48,125 bases of DNA, from the NCBI GenBank assembly GCA_902788605.1, contig CADAKX010000036.1:1-48125 (forward strand), read 5' to 3'. The notes under the pieces were generated by a model that worked only from the letters and a program-made list of their open reading frames with translations, had not been told where the DNA came from and did no database searches. This document shows positions 31,768 to 40,225 of the stretch, in pieces; the first letter of the stretch is position 1, and each line of letters starts with the position of its first letter. This stretch comes from an uncultured Prevotellaceae bacterium. Lineage in GTDB: Bacteria; Bacteroidota; Bacteroidia; Bacteroidales; Bacteroidaceae. A program made the translations under genes and the position numbers.

Positions 31768-33423
31768 TTAAGCGTGGTACAGATAGCGCTTGATGCTCTT
31801 TTTCGGTGTTTTCTGGAATTCTTCTTCGCGCAGAACGATGCGGCTTATGCGGCTGAAATTGGGCAGCATCGCATTCAAGTTTTCGCGATTCTGCTCCATT
31901 ACGGCCACTAACTCCTCGTTAGCGAGATTGGCAACTTCGTCTTGATCGGGATAAATAAGTGCAACGAGTTTGTCTCCGTCTTGTACTACCAAACTTTCGC
32001 TGACCATTGGCATTGAGTTCAGTTTGTCCTCGATTTCCTCTGGATAGACGTTTTGTCCACTTGCACCCAACAACATGTTCTTAATACGTCCGCGAATATA
32101 GATATTCTTTTTGGCGTCCATTGTGCCCAGGTCGCCAGTATGATACCAACCGTCCTCGTCAAGCACCTGACGGGTAGCCTCTTCATTTTTGAAATAGCCT
32201 TGCATGACGTGCATACCACGTGTGATAATCTCGCCAGGTATTGTTTCTGGGTCGTCACTAACGATACGCACCTCCATGTTGTCAACAGGACATCCGCACG
32301 AACTAGGTGCAAACTCCTTATGGTCGCGATAGCTGATGAGGGGTGCACACTCGGTAGCACCATAGCCTACGGTAACGGGGAAATTGATGCTGAGCAGGAA
32401 CTCTTCGACCTCTTTTGACAATGGAGCACCACCTACGATAACTTCATAGGCACGTCCGCCAAAGGCTTCATAAACTTGCTGGCATATGCGTGTCTTGACT
32501 TTCTGCGATACGATGGGCATCGACAGCAAAAGTTTCATCCTTGGAGTTTGTATGACGGGGAATACCTTTTTGCGGATAATCTTTTCAATAATCAGGGGAA
32601 CCGAAACCACTAATGTCGGACGGATGTCTGTGAATGCCTTGGCGATGAGCGATGGCGATGGCAGACGATTGAGGAAGAACAAGTGGCAACCATTGCAAAA
32701 ACCAAACAGGAACTCGACGGCCATGCCATACATATGGGCCATGGGAAGAATGTCAAGAAGAGGGTCGCCTGCTTTGACGTGTTTCGATAAGTGGTTGATG
32801 ACAAACGAGACGTTGCCCCATATTGTGCGATAGGGCAGCATGACTCCTTTAGAGAAACCTGTTGTACCGCTGGTATAGTTAATCATCGCCAACTCTTCGG
32901 GCTGGTCCTCGTGGTAGCGTACATGTTCTTGCCTGAAGGCTTTAGGATATTTTGATCCGAACATCATATTCAGGTGCTCGCGTGCGTATGTCAGTTTCTC
33001 TGAACGTGACACCATGAGCGAGAAATCAGGCATAAAGACGATACCTTCAAGATTTGGCATCTGGTCAGGGTCAATTTCCTTGGCTACAAAGTCGCCGACG
33101 AACAAAGCCTTGGCCTCTGAATGATTGACGATATTATGAATCTGTTCTGCATTAAATTCATGCAGGATAGGTACAGCAACTGCTCCATAGGTCAGTGTGG
33201 CTAGAAAAGTAACAGCCCAATGTGCGGAGTTTCGTCCGCAAATTGCTATTTTATCACCTTTCTTAATATCACAATTCTCGAAGACAATATGCAGCTTCTC
33301 TATTTTTCTGGCCACATCATGAAACTGAAGTGTTGCACCTTGATAGTCCGTCAGAGCATCAGCATCCCAGTTTTTGATAATAGCATCGTAGATAAGTTTA
33401 TTAAAACTAGAACTATTGTTCAT
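31768..33423 (-). CDS. AMP-dependent acyl-CoA synthetase (first of a tandem pair)
   Basis: The start is ATG 33423 (MNNSSSFNKLIYDAII), 551 residues. A frame extending to 33471 would run through the promoter. It has the same ANL motifs as its neighbour: INYTSGTTGFSKGVMLPYRT, GYGATECAPLISYRDH, WYHTGDLGTMDAKKNIYIRG and TPKKSIKRYLYHA. The two proteins are alike along their whole length, including their N-termini (NWDADALTDYQGATLQFHDV here, NWDMDALTDYKGQTLQYHDV there). This suggests a recent or constrained duplication with possibly different acyl preferences. It is the promoter-proximal gene of the pair. Confidence 0.85.
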   Translation of the reverse strand: MNNSSSFNKLIYDAIIKNWDADALTDYQGATLQFHDVARKIEKLHIVFENCDIKKGDKIAICGRNSAHWAVTFLATLTYGAVAVPILHEFNAEQIHNIVNHSEAKALFVGDFVAKEIDPDQMPNLEGIVFMPDFSLMVSRSEKLTYAREHLNMMFGSKYPKAFRQEHVRYHEDQPEELAMINYTSGTTGFSKGVMLPYRTIWGNVSFVINHLSKHVKAGDPLLDILPMAHMYGMAVEFLFGFCNGCHLFFLNRLPSPSLIAKAFTDIRPTLVVSVPLIIEKIIRKKVFPVIQTPRMKLLLSMPIVSQKVKTRICQQVYEAFGGRAYEVIVGGAPLSKEVEEFLLSINFPVTVGYGATECAPLISYRDHKEFAPSSCGCPVDNMEVRIVSDDPETIPGEIITRGMHVMQGYFKNEEATRQVLDEDGWYHTGDLGTMDAKKNIYIRGRIKNMLLGASGQNVYPEEIEDKLNSMPMVSESLVVQDGDKLVALIYPDQDEVANLANEELVAVMEQNRENLNAMLPNFSRISRIVLREEEFQKTPKKSIKRYLYHA

Positions 33424-33446
33424 TGCACAAATTTCAAAATTTTGTG

Positions 33447-33454
33447 CAAAGGTA
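33447..33454 (-). promoter_or_regulatory. -7 box of the tandem acyl-CoA synthetase promoter
   Basis: TACCTTTG on the minus strand, 23 bp upstream of the ATG at 33423. The surrounding sequence repeats TTTTGTGCAAA-like motifs on both sides (33438-33480), which may be a binding site or -33 region. Confidence 0.6.
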
Positions 33455-33547
33455 CATTGTTTTTTGCACAAAACAAAAAAAATCGTGCAGTATTTTGCTT
33501 GTTTTTCTTAAAAAAAGAAAAATGGAAGAAGAAATAACTGAAAATGA

Positions 33548-34783
33548 CTATTCGTAGTGCATTGAACGAGCGGGGTGGATGTGTGACACCAAGTAGCTGG
33601 GTGCCACAAGCACAAAGACGCTGACGAGAAGTGTGACCACGTTAAGCAGGGCAATGAGTAACAGATTAAGTTCCATTGGTGCCTCGTTGACGTAATAGGT
33701 CTGTGCGTCGAGCTTTACAACCCCCGTGTATTTCTGGATCAGCACGATGCCTAGTCCCATGATGTTGCCCCATAGTAGTCCTCGTCCGATGATAAAGGCG
33801 GCAAACCACAGGAAGGTGTGGCGAATGGTGCTGTTGCGAGCACCGAGAGCCTTGAGTATGCCAATCATCTGTGTGCGTTCCAATATGATAATTAAGAGTC
33901 CGCTAATCATGGTGAAACCAGCTACAGCAATCATTAGTCCTAGAATAATCCAAACGTTGATGTCAAGCAACTCGAGCCATGAGAATACCTGTGGATATAT
34001 GTCGGTAATGGTATAGCTTACAGCAGCCTCGTCGTCGCGCTTGTCGTTGTCACGCAGGATGTCCAGCAGGTTGCGGTTGGTCTCTCTCAATCGGTCGAAG
34101 TCATTCACCAACACCTCGGCACCTGTGCATTGCAGACTGTCCCATCCGTTCAATCGTTGGGTGACGCATAGGTCGGTCAAACATACCATGTCGTCGAAGC
34201 GCTTCATGTTGGTTTGATAGATGGCGCTAACGGTAAAGCGGCGTGTACGCACATCGTCATCGCCAATAAAGTATGCAAAGAGTCGGTCGCCAGCATGAAT
34301 GCGCAGTTTGTCGGCCATCGTCTTCGATACAACCAAAGGGTATTTCGTCTTAGTGTCAGAGAAATCGGGTAATTCGCCCTCGATGAGGCAGTCCTCTAAA
34401 AAATGTGTATCATATTCCGGCCCGATACCTTTGAACATTACGCCAAGGAAGTCGTTGTCCGTCTTCAGGATGCCTTGGGTTAAAGCGAAACGTTCGGCTT
34501 GCTGCACTCCGTCTACTGCTTCATATGCAGTGAGAGTGCTGTCATTGATGCTGATGGGCATAATGTTGCCCTGCAGGTTATACACCTGAATATGGCTGCC
34601 AAAGCCCACCACCTTGTCTCGTACGGTATGTTTGAATCCCAGTACCACGCTGACGGTGATAATCATTACTGCCAGTCCGATGGCCACTCCAACGGTGGCA
34701 ATACGAATAGCAGGGCGGCTCACCTTGCGGCGGTCGCCCTTGTCGCTAAAAATTCTCTTGGCTATGAATAATGGGAAGTTCAC
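33548..34783 (-). CDS. LolC/LolE-type ABC transporter permease
   Basis: 411 residues with the FtsX/MacB-like plan: an N-terminal membrane helix (IRIATVGVAIGLAVMIITVSVVL) and a large periplasmic domain (about 50-265). Three C-terminal helices follow (NVWIILGLMIAVAGFTMISG, FLWFAAFIIGRGLLWGNIMG and LLLIALLNVVTLLVSVFVLV). It opens MNFPLFIAKRIFSDKGDRRK, typical of Bacteroidota LolC/E-like permeases that work in lipoprotein release from the inner membrane (family knowledge). No ATPase or second permease is adjacent, so the assignment to the Lol system is tentative. It lies downstream of the aminotransferase, separated by a heptamer-like spacer. Confidence 0.8.
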   Translation of the reverse strand: MNFPLFIAKRIFSDKGDRRKVSRPAIRIATVGVAIGLAVMIITVSVVLGFKHTVRDKVVGFGSHIQVYNLQGNIMPISINDSTLTAYEAVDGVQQAERFALTQGILKTDNDFLGVMFKGIGPEYDTHFLEDCLIEGELPDFSDTKTKYPLVVSKTMADKLRIHAGDRLFAYFIGDDDVRTRRFTVSAIYQTNMKRFDDMVCLTDLCVTQRLNGWDSLQCTGAEVLVNDFDRLRETNRNLLDILRDNDKRDDEAAVSYTITDIYPQVFSWLELLDINVWIILGLMIAVAGFTMISGLLIIILERTQMIGILKALGARNSTIRHTFLWFAAFIIGRGLLWGNIMGLGIVLIQKYTGVVKLDAQTYYVNEAPMELNLLLIALLNVVTLLVSVFVLVAPSYLVSHIHPARSMHYE

Positions 34784-34784
34784 T

Positions 34785-34819
34785 CTCTAACCTCTAACCA
34801 CTAACTTCTGATTACTTAA
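34785..34819. repeat. Short heptamer array (CTCTAAC type)
   Basis: CTCTAAC, CTCTAAC, CACTAAC in register, followed by the diverged units TTCTGAT and TACTTAA. It fills the 37-bp gap between the aminotransferase stop and the permease start. Confidence 0.6.
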
Positions 34820-34820
34820 T

Positions 34821-36023
34821 TTACTCTGCTACTCTTCCTGGATAGGCCTCCAGTGCCTTTTGTAGCACCACGAGTGCCTTCATTAAATCCTCTTTCTTCA
34901 GGACGTAGGCGATACGTACTTGGTTGATGCCTGCGCCTGGTGTGGTGTAGAAACCGGCAGCTGGAGCCATCATCACCGTCTGTCCTTCGTATTCAAATTC
35001 TGACAGGCACCAACGGCAGAACTTCTCAGCATCGTCTACTGGTAATTTGGCCACAGTATAAAACGCGCCCATTGGGATGGGAGAGTAAACACCAGGAATG
35101 CGGTTTAATCCGTCGATGAGACATTTGCGACGCTCTACATACTCGTCATAGACATCGCGATAGTATTCCTCAGGAGCATCGAGGGAAGCCTCAGCCACAA
35201 TCTGACCGATAAGTGGGGGAGAGAGTCGTGCCTGACAGAATTTCATGACGGCAGCCCTTACTTCCTTGTTTTTTGTAATAAGTGCACCCACACGTATGCC
35301 GCACTCTGAATAGCGTTTTGATACCGAGTCAATCAGGATGACGTTCTGTTCTATGCCTTCAAGGTGGCAGGCCGATATATAGGGAGATCCTGTGTAGATA
35401 TACTCGCGATAAACCTCGTCGGAGAAGAGGTATAGGTCGTATTTCTTCACCAAGTCGCGAATCTGGTTCATTTCGCGACGGGTATACAGATAGCCCGTGG
35501 GGTTGTTGGGGTTGCAAATCATAATGGCACGTGTGCGCTCATTAATTAATTCCTCAAACTTTTCCACCTTGGGCAGCGAAAAGCCTTCTTCTATCGTAGT
35601 GGCAATAGTACGTATCTTTGCGCCCGCCGATATGGCAAAGGCCATATAGTTGGCGTAAGCCGGTTCGGGCACAATAATCTCGTCGCCAGGGTTCAGGCAG
35701 CTAAGGAATGCAAAGAGCACAGCCTCACTACCGCCCGAGGTGATGATGATGTCATCGGCCGTCACGTTGATATTGTACTTCGCGTAGTAGTTCACCAACT
35801 TCTCGCGATAGCTCTGATAGCCCTGCGAAGGTGAATACTCCAATATCTCTCGATCAATAGTCTTCAGAGCATCCAGTCCCACCTGTGGTGTGGGCAGGTC
35901 TGGCTGTCCGATGTTGAGATGATACACTTTTGTGCCGCGCTTCTTGGCGGCCACGGCCAGAGGAGCCAGTTTTCTGATAGGTGACTCAGGCATCTCCAGA
36001 CCGCGTACTGATATTTCAGGCAT
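34821..36023 (-). CDS. PLP-dependent class I aminotransferase (AspB-like)
   Basis: 400 residues. Landmarks: HLNIGQPDLPTPQVGLDAL, YSPSQGYQSYREKLVNYY, GGSEAVLFAFLSCLNPGDE, the NPNNPTGYLYTRREM motif, FSDEVYREYIY (Asp/Tyr binding PLP) and DSVSKRYSECGIRVG with the Schiff-base Lys. It ends with the substrate-binding Arg in NQVRIAYVLKKED. It belongs to the aspartate aminotransferase-like group; the amino donor is not determinable. It starts at ATG 36023, divergent from the pseudokinase gene, and lies upstream of the LolC/E-like permease in the same direction. Confidence 0.87.
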   Translation of the reverse strand: MPEISVRGLEMPESPIRKLAPLAVAAKKRGTKVYHLNIGQPDLPTPQVGLDALKTIDREILEYSPSQGYQSYREKLVNYYAKYNINVTADDIIITSGGSEAVLFAFLSCLNPGDEIIVPEPAYANYMAFAISAGAKIRTIATTIEEGFSLPKVEKFEELINERTRAIMICNPNNPTGYLYTRREMNQIRDLVKKYDLYLFSDEVYREYIYTGSPYISACHLEGIEQNVILIDSVSKRYSECGIRVGALITKNKEVRAAVMKFCQARLSPPLIGQIVAEASLDAPEEYYRDVYDEYVERRKCLIDGLNRIPGVYSPIPMGAFYTVAKLPVDDAEKFCRWCLSEFEYEGQTVMMAPAAGFYTTPGAGINQVRIAYVLKKEDLMKALVVLQKALEAYPGRVAE

Positions 36024-36049
36024 CTTTTTTCCGTTTGATTAATCGCTTG

Positions 36050-36057
36050 CAAAGTTA
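36050..36057 (-). promoter_or_regulatory. -7 box of the aminotransferase promoter
   Basis: TAACTTTG on the minus strand, 26 bp before the ATG at 36023. A 6-bp inverted repeat (TCGGCA / TGCCGA, about 36076-36092) lies just upstream and could be an operator. Confidence 0.5.
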
Positions 36058-36131
36058 CGACTTTCTTTCGACATATCGGCATGTTCTGCCGAAAAAATCC
36101 CTTTTTGTTTGCTCAATTCGGAATTATTGCG

Positions 36132-36139
36132 TAATTTTG
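36132..36139 (+). promoter_or_regulatory. -7 box of the pseudokinase gene promoter
   Basis: TAATTTTG, 23 bp upstream of the ATG at 36163, divergent from the aminotransferase promoter. Confidence 0.5.
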
Positions 36140-36162
36140 CACGATTCTAAAAAGAAAACCAT

Positions 36163-37230
36163 ATGAATTTTGAAGAGATGCTGAATGCGCAGGAAGGGCT
36201 GACGCCAAAGCGCGAAAAACTGACTATAGGCGAGTTCTATAGGAAGCAGATTGACGGTAAATATCGTTTCGTGGTGGACTTGAAGTCTAGCCTTACCGAC
36301 AGCATTGCTTTCTGTGAGGCTTTGAAGGCGGAGGAGCAGTGGTCTTTGCATCAGCGTTCAAAACATCAGTTGCATTATGCTTCGAAGCAGGAAGGTAATG
36401 TCCTGGAACTAGAACTTGAGGGTGGCAATTGGCAGACTCTCTCGCAGGTGATGTTTGCCAATCCTGCTGTGGTTGCCCAGAAAGGTTTTGTTGACCAGAT
36501 TGTGGAGGGCCTGATGGAGGCCGCCCAGAAGCTGCATACCGATAGCGTCTATCATTTGTGCTTTGCACCTCAGAATATCTTTTTGCGTAAGGGCGATGCA
36601 ATGCCTATGCTGCTGACTCATGGTTCTTTTTATTTGTCGTTGGGTGAACAGAAAGACCTGTATGAAGGTGTTGAGAATTTTATGGCACCCGAGGTGCTGG
36701 CCCATGGTACTATTGATGAACGTAGCGATGTTTATTCACTTGGCAAACTCATTGCCTTTCTCTATGAGCAGGGTTCCATGCCATATGAATATAAGAATGT
36801 GGTAAAGAAGGCTACTGCAGAGAATCCAGATCGCCGCTTCAAATCAATCGACGAGATGCAAGCAGCCCTTTCTCAGCGTCGAAATACTCTTCGATCTGTC
36901 TACGCCCTTGGAGCAACGATAGTCATTGCTCTCTTGTGTTTTTGGGCTTACACCGAGATGATGCCTACTGCAGGTCAGATGGAGTTCGTCGATCCTGTTC
37001 CGCAGGCAGTTGAGGGTGATCCCTTCGATATGCCGTTCGATCCGGAGTCTCTTGAAGACGACACCCTGATGACTACCGAGATGGATGCCATCTACCAACA
37101 GAAAGCAGAGGAAATTATGCGCCGACGTGAGGAGCGTGAAGCAGAAGCCAAGAAGCAGGAGACCGAGCAGAAAAAGACGATGAGGTCGCGTGGTTCTGTG
37201 GAAGTAGAGCAAGATGATTCAAAGGAATAA
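36163..37230 (+). CDS. Membrane-anchored pseudokinase-like protein
   Basis: 355 residues. The C-lobe of a protein kinase fold can be followed: MAPEVLA (residues 174-180, APE motif), DERSDVYSLGKLIAFLYE (185-202, the DxxSxG segment) and NPDRRFKSIDEM (221-232). The catalytic residues are gone: the HRD-like site reads HTDSVYHLCFAPQNIFL (125-141) and the DFG site reads LTHGSF (151-156). No glycine loop or VAIK lysine is seen in the N-lobe. A single membrane helix follows (about 246-263), then an acidic stretch and a charged coiled-coil-like tail (QQKAEEIMRRREEREAEAKK). No signal peptide is present, so the kinase-like domain should be cytoplasmic. Probably a non-catalytic sensor or scaffold. It precedes the DUF4494 gene. 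Confidence 0.72.
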   Translation: MNFEEMLNAQEGLTPKREKLTIGEFYRKQIDGKYRFVVDLKSSLTDSIAFCEALKAEEQWSLHQRSKHQLHYASKQEGNVLELELEGGNWQTLSQVMFANPAVVAQKGFVDQIVEGLMEAAQKLHTDSVYHLCFAPQNIFLRKGDAMPMLLTHGSFYLSLGEQKDLYEGVENFMAPEVLAHGTIDERSDVYSLGKLIAFLYEQGSMPYEYKNVVKKATAENPDRRFKSIDEMQAALSQRRNTLRSVYALGATIVIALLCFWAYTEMMPTAGQMEFVDPVPQAVEGDPFDMPFDPESLEDDTLMTTEMDAIYQQKAEEIMRRREEREAEAKKQETEQKKTMRSRGSVEVEQDDSKE

Positions 37231-37262
37231 GTGTAATCAAAATTAATAATATTGAAATAACA

Positions 37263-37754
37263 ATGATGAGAAGTAGAACAGCAAATTGGTTTGAATGTAA
37301 GATACGTTATGAGAAGACTATGGAAGACGGCCTTCAGAAAAAAGTAACTGAGGCCTATGTAGTCGATGCTTTGAGCTTTAGTGAGGCAGAAGAGCGCATT
37401 ATCGAGGAGATGTCGTCGTATATCAGTGGTGAGTTTACCGTGACCGACATCAAGAAGGCTCCCTATGGCGAAATCTTCTTCAGCGACCAAGAAATGGCAG
37501 ACCGCTGGTATAAGGCCAAGCTCCAGTTTATCACTATCGACGAAAAAACCGAAAAGGAGAAGAAATCCAACGTCAACTATCTAGTTCAGGCAGGATCGTT
37601 CAATGGTGCGGTGAAGAACCTTGACGAGGTGATGGGTGGCACCATGATAGACTATTCTATTGTTAGTGTGGCCGAGACCCAGATAATGGATGTCTATGAG
37701 CATGTGGCCAAGAGTGCCAAAGCTGATGATAAGCCCGAATACGAACAGCAGTAA
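37263..37754 (+). CDS. DUF4494 family protein
   Basis: 163 residues opening MMRSRTANWFECKIRYEKTM, with the central ALSFSEAEERIIEEMSSYIS and FFSDQEMADRWYKAKLQFIT typical of DUF4494, a Bacteroidota-restricted family. No signal peptide or membrane segment. Family function is unknown. It lies 32 bp after the pseudokinase gene and 8 bp before the YggS-type gene, in the same direction, so the three are likely cotranscribed. The start could also be the second ATG (37266). Confidence 0.8.
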   Translation: MMRSRTANWFECKIRYEKTMEDGLQKKVTEAYVVDALSFSEAEERIIEEMSSYISGEFTVTDIKKAPYGEIFFSDQEMADRWYKAKLQFITIDEKTEKEKKSNVNYLVQAGSFNGAVKNLDEVMGGTMIDYSIVSVAETQIMDVYEHVAKSAKADDKPEYEQQ

Positions 37755-37762
37755 CCGCTTTT

Positions 37763-38434
37763 ATGTATCCTGTAAAAGAGAAATTAAACGAAGTACGCCA
37801 GTCGCTCCCCGAGGGGGTGCGACTGGTTGCCATTAGTAAGTTCCATCCTGAGGAATACATCACTGCAGCTTATGAGGAGGGACAGCGCGTGTTTGGTGAG
37901 AGTCATGAGCAGGAGCTGGCTCGCAAAGTACAAAGCCTGCCCCAGGATATCGAATGGCATTTCATTGGCCATCTTCAGACCAATAAGGTAAAGTATATCG
38001 TTCCCTATATCTCTATGATTGAGGCCGTGGACTCTCTGAAACTTCTACGCGAGATAGAGAAGCAGGCTGCCAAGGTCAATAGGGTGGTACGTGTGCTTCT
38101 GGAACTTCATATTGCCGAAGAGGCCACCAAATATGGACTAACCCTTGATGCCTGTCGTCAGCTGTTGGCAGATGGTGAATGGCGTCAGATGTCTCACGTT
38201 CAGATTTGCGGCTTGATGATGATGGCCTCTAATGTGGATGATGAGGCTCAGATTTCTAATGAGTTTCAGATTGCAGCCGATTTCTTTGATGAGGTGAAAC
38301 GCGACTACTTTCCGCTCGATTCGCATTTCTGCGAGCGTTCATGGGGTATGAGTCACGACTATCATCTGGCTGTGCTTCGCGGCAGCACTATGGTGCGTGT
38401 TGGAACAACCATCTTCGGTCCTCGCGTTTATTGA
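37763..38434 (+). CDS. yggS: YggS/PLPBP-family PLP-binding protein
   Basis: 223 residues. It starts MYPVKEKLNEVRQSLPEGVR and has the PLP lysine in LVAISKFHPEEYI, then VFGESHEQELARK, EWHFIGHLQTNKVKYI, VLLELHIAEEATKYGL and the phosphate-binding LRGSTMVRVGTTIFGPR. These are the PLP homeostasis protein (YggS/PROSC) family marks: a PLP-carrying alpha/beta barrel without known enzymatic activity that buffers PLP and affects amino-acid pools. It follows DUF4494 by 8 bp. No terminator is seen, but nspC has its own promoter. Confidence 0.92.
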   Translation: MYPVKEKLNEVRQSLPEGVRLVAISKFHPEEYITAAYEEGQRVFGESHEQELARKVQSLPQDIEWHFIGHLQTNKVKYIVPYISMIEAVDSLKLLREIEKQAAKVNRVVRVLLELHIAEEATKYGLTLDACRQLLADGEWRQMSHVQICGLMMMASNVDDEAQISNEFQIAADFFDEVKRDYFPLDSHFCERSWGMSHDYHLAVLRGSTMVRVGTTIFGPRVY

Positions 38435-38453
38435 ATCTTAAAAAAGAAGTTCT

Positions 38454-38461
38454 TACCTTTG
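38454..38461 (+). promoter_or_regulatory. -7 box of the nspC promoter
   Basis: TACCTTTG, 59 bp upstream of the nspC ATG. A short leader follows. Confidence 0.6.
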
Positions 38462-38520
38462 CAAACCGTACTAGGGAAGCAGGCCCCCTATGAGAATCAT
38501 TTGAATAATCAAAAAAGACA

Positions 38521-39660
38521 ATGGCTACACCTATTTATATTATAGAAGAGAAAAAACTGCGTAACAACCTGAGGTTGATTGCTGATGTGGCAAAGAAGGC
38601 CGATGTGGAAATCATTCTGGCTTTTAAGGCCTTTGCCTTGTGGAAAACCTTTCCAATATTCCGTGAATATATCCATAGCACTACGGCCAGCAGCCTGAGT
38701 GAGGCTAAGTTGGCAAAGGAGGAATTTGGAGCTAAGGCACACACGTTCTCACCGGCTTATACTGACGATGAGATAGACGAGATTATCAATTGCAGCAGTC
38801 ACCTGACTTTCAACTCCCTGTCGCAGTATGAACGCTATCACGACAGAGTGGTAGGTAAAGCCAGTATCGGTCTGCGTGTCAACCCAGAGTATTCCGAAGT
38901 AGGTACGATGCTCTATAATCCTTGTGCGCCAGGCACACGTTTTGGTGTGAGTGCCGACAAGTTGCCTGAGGTGTTGCCACAGGACATAGAAGGTTTTCAT
39001 TGTCATTGCCACTGCGAGAGTGGGGCCGACGTGTTGGAACGTACGTTGGTGCATATTGAGGAAAAGTTTGCCAAGTGGTTCCCACAGTTGAAATGGCTCA
39101 ATCTGGGGGGTGGTCATCTGATGACGCGCAAGGATTATGATATTCCTCTCCTTATTAATATATTAAAGGGACTGCACGAGCGTTATCCGTGGCTGAAGAT
39201 TATTCTGGAACCTGGTAGCGCCTTTGCCTGGCAGACAGGACCATTGGTAAGTCATGTGGTGGACATCGTAGAGGATAAGGCCATTCGTACGGCCATCCTT
39301 GATGTTAGTTTCACGTGTCATATGCCGGACTGTTTGGAGATGCCGTACTATCCAGATGTACGCGGAGCGGAACATGTCGATGTAGAAGGCGCTCCATCTT
39401 CTGTTCTTCAAACGCCGTTTCTTTATCGTTTAGGTGGTAATAGCTGCTTGAGTGGTGATTTTATGTCTTCGTGGCGCTTTGATCATGAATTAAAAGTGGG
39501 CGAAGAGGTAATTTTTGAGGATATGATTCACTACACGACGGTAAAAACTTGTATGTTTAATGGTATCACTCATCCGGCCATTGGAATGCTTCATGAGGAC
39601 GGAAATGTTGAAATTCTTAGAACTTTTGGCTATGAAGACTACCGAAATCGCATGGATTAG
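38521..39660 (+). CDS. nspC: Carboxynorspermidine decarboxylase
   Basis: 379 residues. It is a fold-III PLP decarboxylase of the alanine racemase type: the PLP lysine is in ILAFKAFALWKTFP (near residue 40). SIGLRVNPEYSEVGTMLYNP and CAPGTRFGV, HCHCHCESGADVLERTL, WLNLGGGHLMTRKDYD, ILEPGSAFAWQTG (PLP phosphate) and GGNSCLSGDFMSSW (substrate Cys-Asp) all match NspC. It decarboxylates carboxynorspermidine or carboxyspermidine in the alternative spermidine pathway used by Bacteroidota. The partner dehydrogenase gene is not in this window. It is followed by the tRNA operon promoter. Confidence 0.93.
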   Translation: MATPIYIIEEKKLRNNLRLIADVAKKADVEIILAFKAFALWKTFPIFREYIHSTTASSLSEAKLAKEEFGAKAHTFSPAYTDDEIDEIINCSSHLTFNSLSQYERYHDRVVGKASIGLRVNPEYSEVGTMLYNPCAPGTRFGVSADKLPEVLPQDIEGFHCHCHCESGADVLERTLVHIEEKFAKWFPQLKWLNLGGGHLMTRKDYDIPLLINILKGLHERYPWLKIILEPGSAFAWQTGPLVSHVVDIVEDKAIRTAILDVSFTCHMPDCLEMPYYPDVRGAEHVDVEGAPSSVLQTPFLYRLGGNSCLSGDFMSSWRFDHELKVGEEVIFEDMIHYTTVKTCMFNGITHPAIGMLHEDGNVEILRTFGYEDYRNRMD

Positions 39661-39690
39661 CACTTTTTTTTCAAAAAAACGCGGAAAAGT

Positions 39691-39721
39691 TTTGGTAGTT
39701 CGGAAAAAAGTAGTACCTTTG
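39691..39721 (+). promoter_or_regulatory. Promoter of the tRNA cluster
   Basis: TTTG (39691-39694) and TACCTTTG (39714-39721) with a 19-bp spacer, about 40 bp upstream of the first tRNA. Confidence 0.75.
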
Positions 39722-39762
39722 CATCCGCAATCGAGAGAGATGCACTTCTGACAAGAAGTTTT

Positions 39763-39835
39763 GCGGAAATAGCTCAGTTGGTAGAGCACAACCTTGCCAA
39801 GGTTGGGGTCGCGGGTCCGAGTCCCGTTTTCCGCT
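39763..39835 (+). tRNA. tRNA-Gly (GCC)
   Basis: 73 nt. Acceptor GCGGAAA pairs with TTTCCGC; the anticodon arm is CAACC-TTGCCAA-GGTTG with anticodon GCC; the T-arm is GCGGG-TCCGAGT-CCCGT. No CCA is encoded. Confidence 0.95.
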
Positions 39836-39882
39836 CACAGATTGAACAAAAAGAGGGGTTAAGGAAGGCCTTAATCTTAAAT

Positions 39883-39964
39883 GCCCAGGTGGCGGAATTG
39901 GTAGACGCGCACGTTTCAGGTGCGTGTGCCGCGAGGCGTGCAGGTTCGAGTCCTGTTCTGGGCA
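39883..39964 (+). tRNA. tRNA-Leu (CAG)
   Basis: 82 nt with a long variable arm (class II). Acceptor GCCCAGG pairs with TCTGGGC; the anticodon arm is CACGT-TTCAGGT-GCGTG with anticodon CAG; the T-arm is GCAGG-TTCGAGT-CCTGT. Confidence 0.95.
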
Positions 39965-39993
39965 CTCTTTTTATTCAATATGTAAAACGTGTT

Positions 39994-40077
39994 GGAGAGG
40001 TGGCGGAATTGGTAGACGCGCTACTTTGAGGGGGTAGTGTCAATTGCGACGTGGGAGTTCGAGTCTCCTCCTCTTCA
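39994..40077 (+). tRNA. tRNA-Leu (GAG)
   Basis: 84 nt, class II. Acceptor GGAGAGG pairs with CCTCTTC (one G-U); the anticodon arm is CTACT-TTGAGGG-GGTAG with anticodon GAG; the T-arm is GGGAG-TTCGAGT-CTCCT. Confidence 0.95.
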
Positions 40078-40110
40078 CCTCTTTTTAAATTATTTTTTGA
40101 TGTAAGAATT

Positions 40111-40183
40111 GCGGAAATAGCTCAGTTGGTAGAGCACAACCTTGCCAAGGTTGGGGTCGCGGGTCCGAGTCCCGTTTTCCGCT
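40111..40183 (+). tRNA. tRNA-Gly (GCC), second identical copy
   Basis: Identical over 73 nt to the copy at 39763-39835. A run of T residues (40184-40191) follows directly and may help terminate the transcript. Confidence 0.95.
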
Positions 40184-40225
40184 CTTTTTTTTATTTTTAG
40201 GAAACACAACCTTTTCACACAAAAA

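Noticed and set aside
40142-40225. Upstream extension of the unknown gene at 40226
   Set aside because: It would begin inside the second tRNA-Gly.
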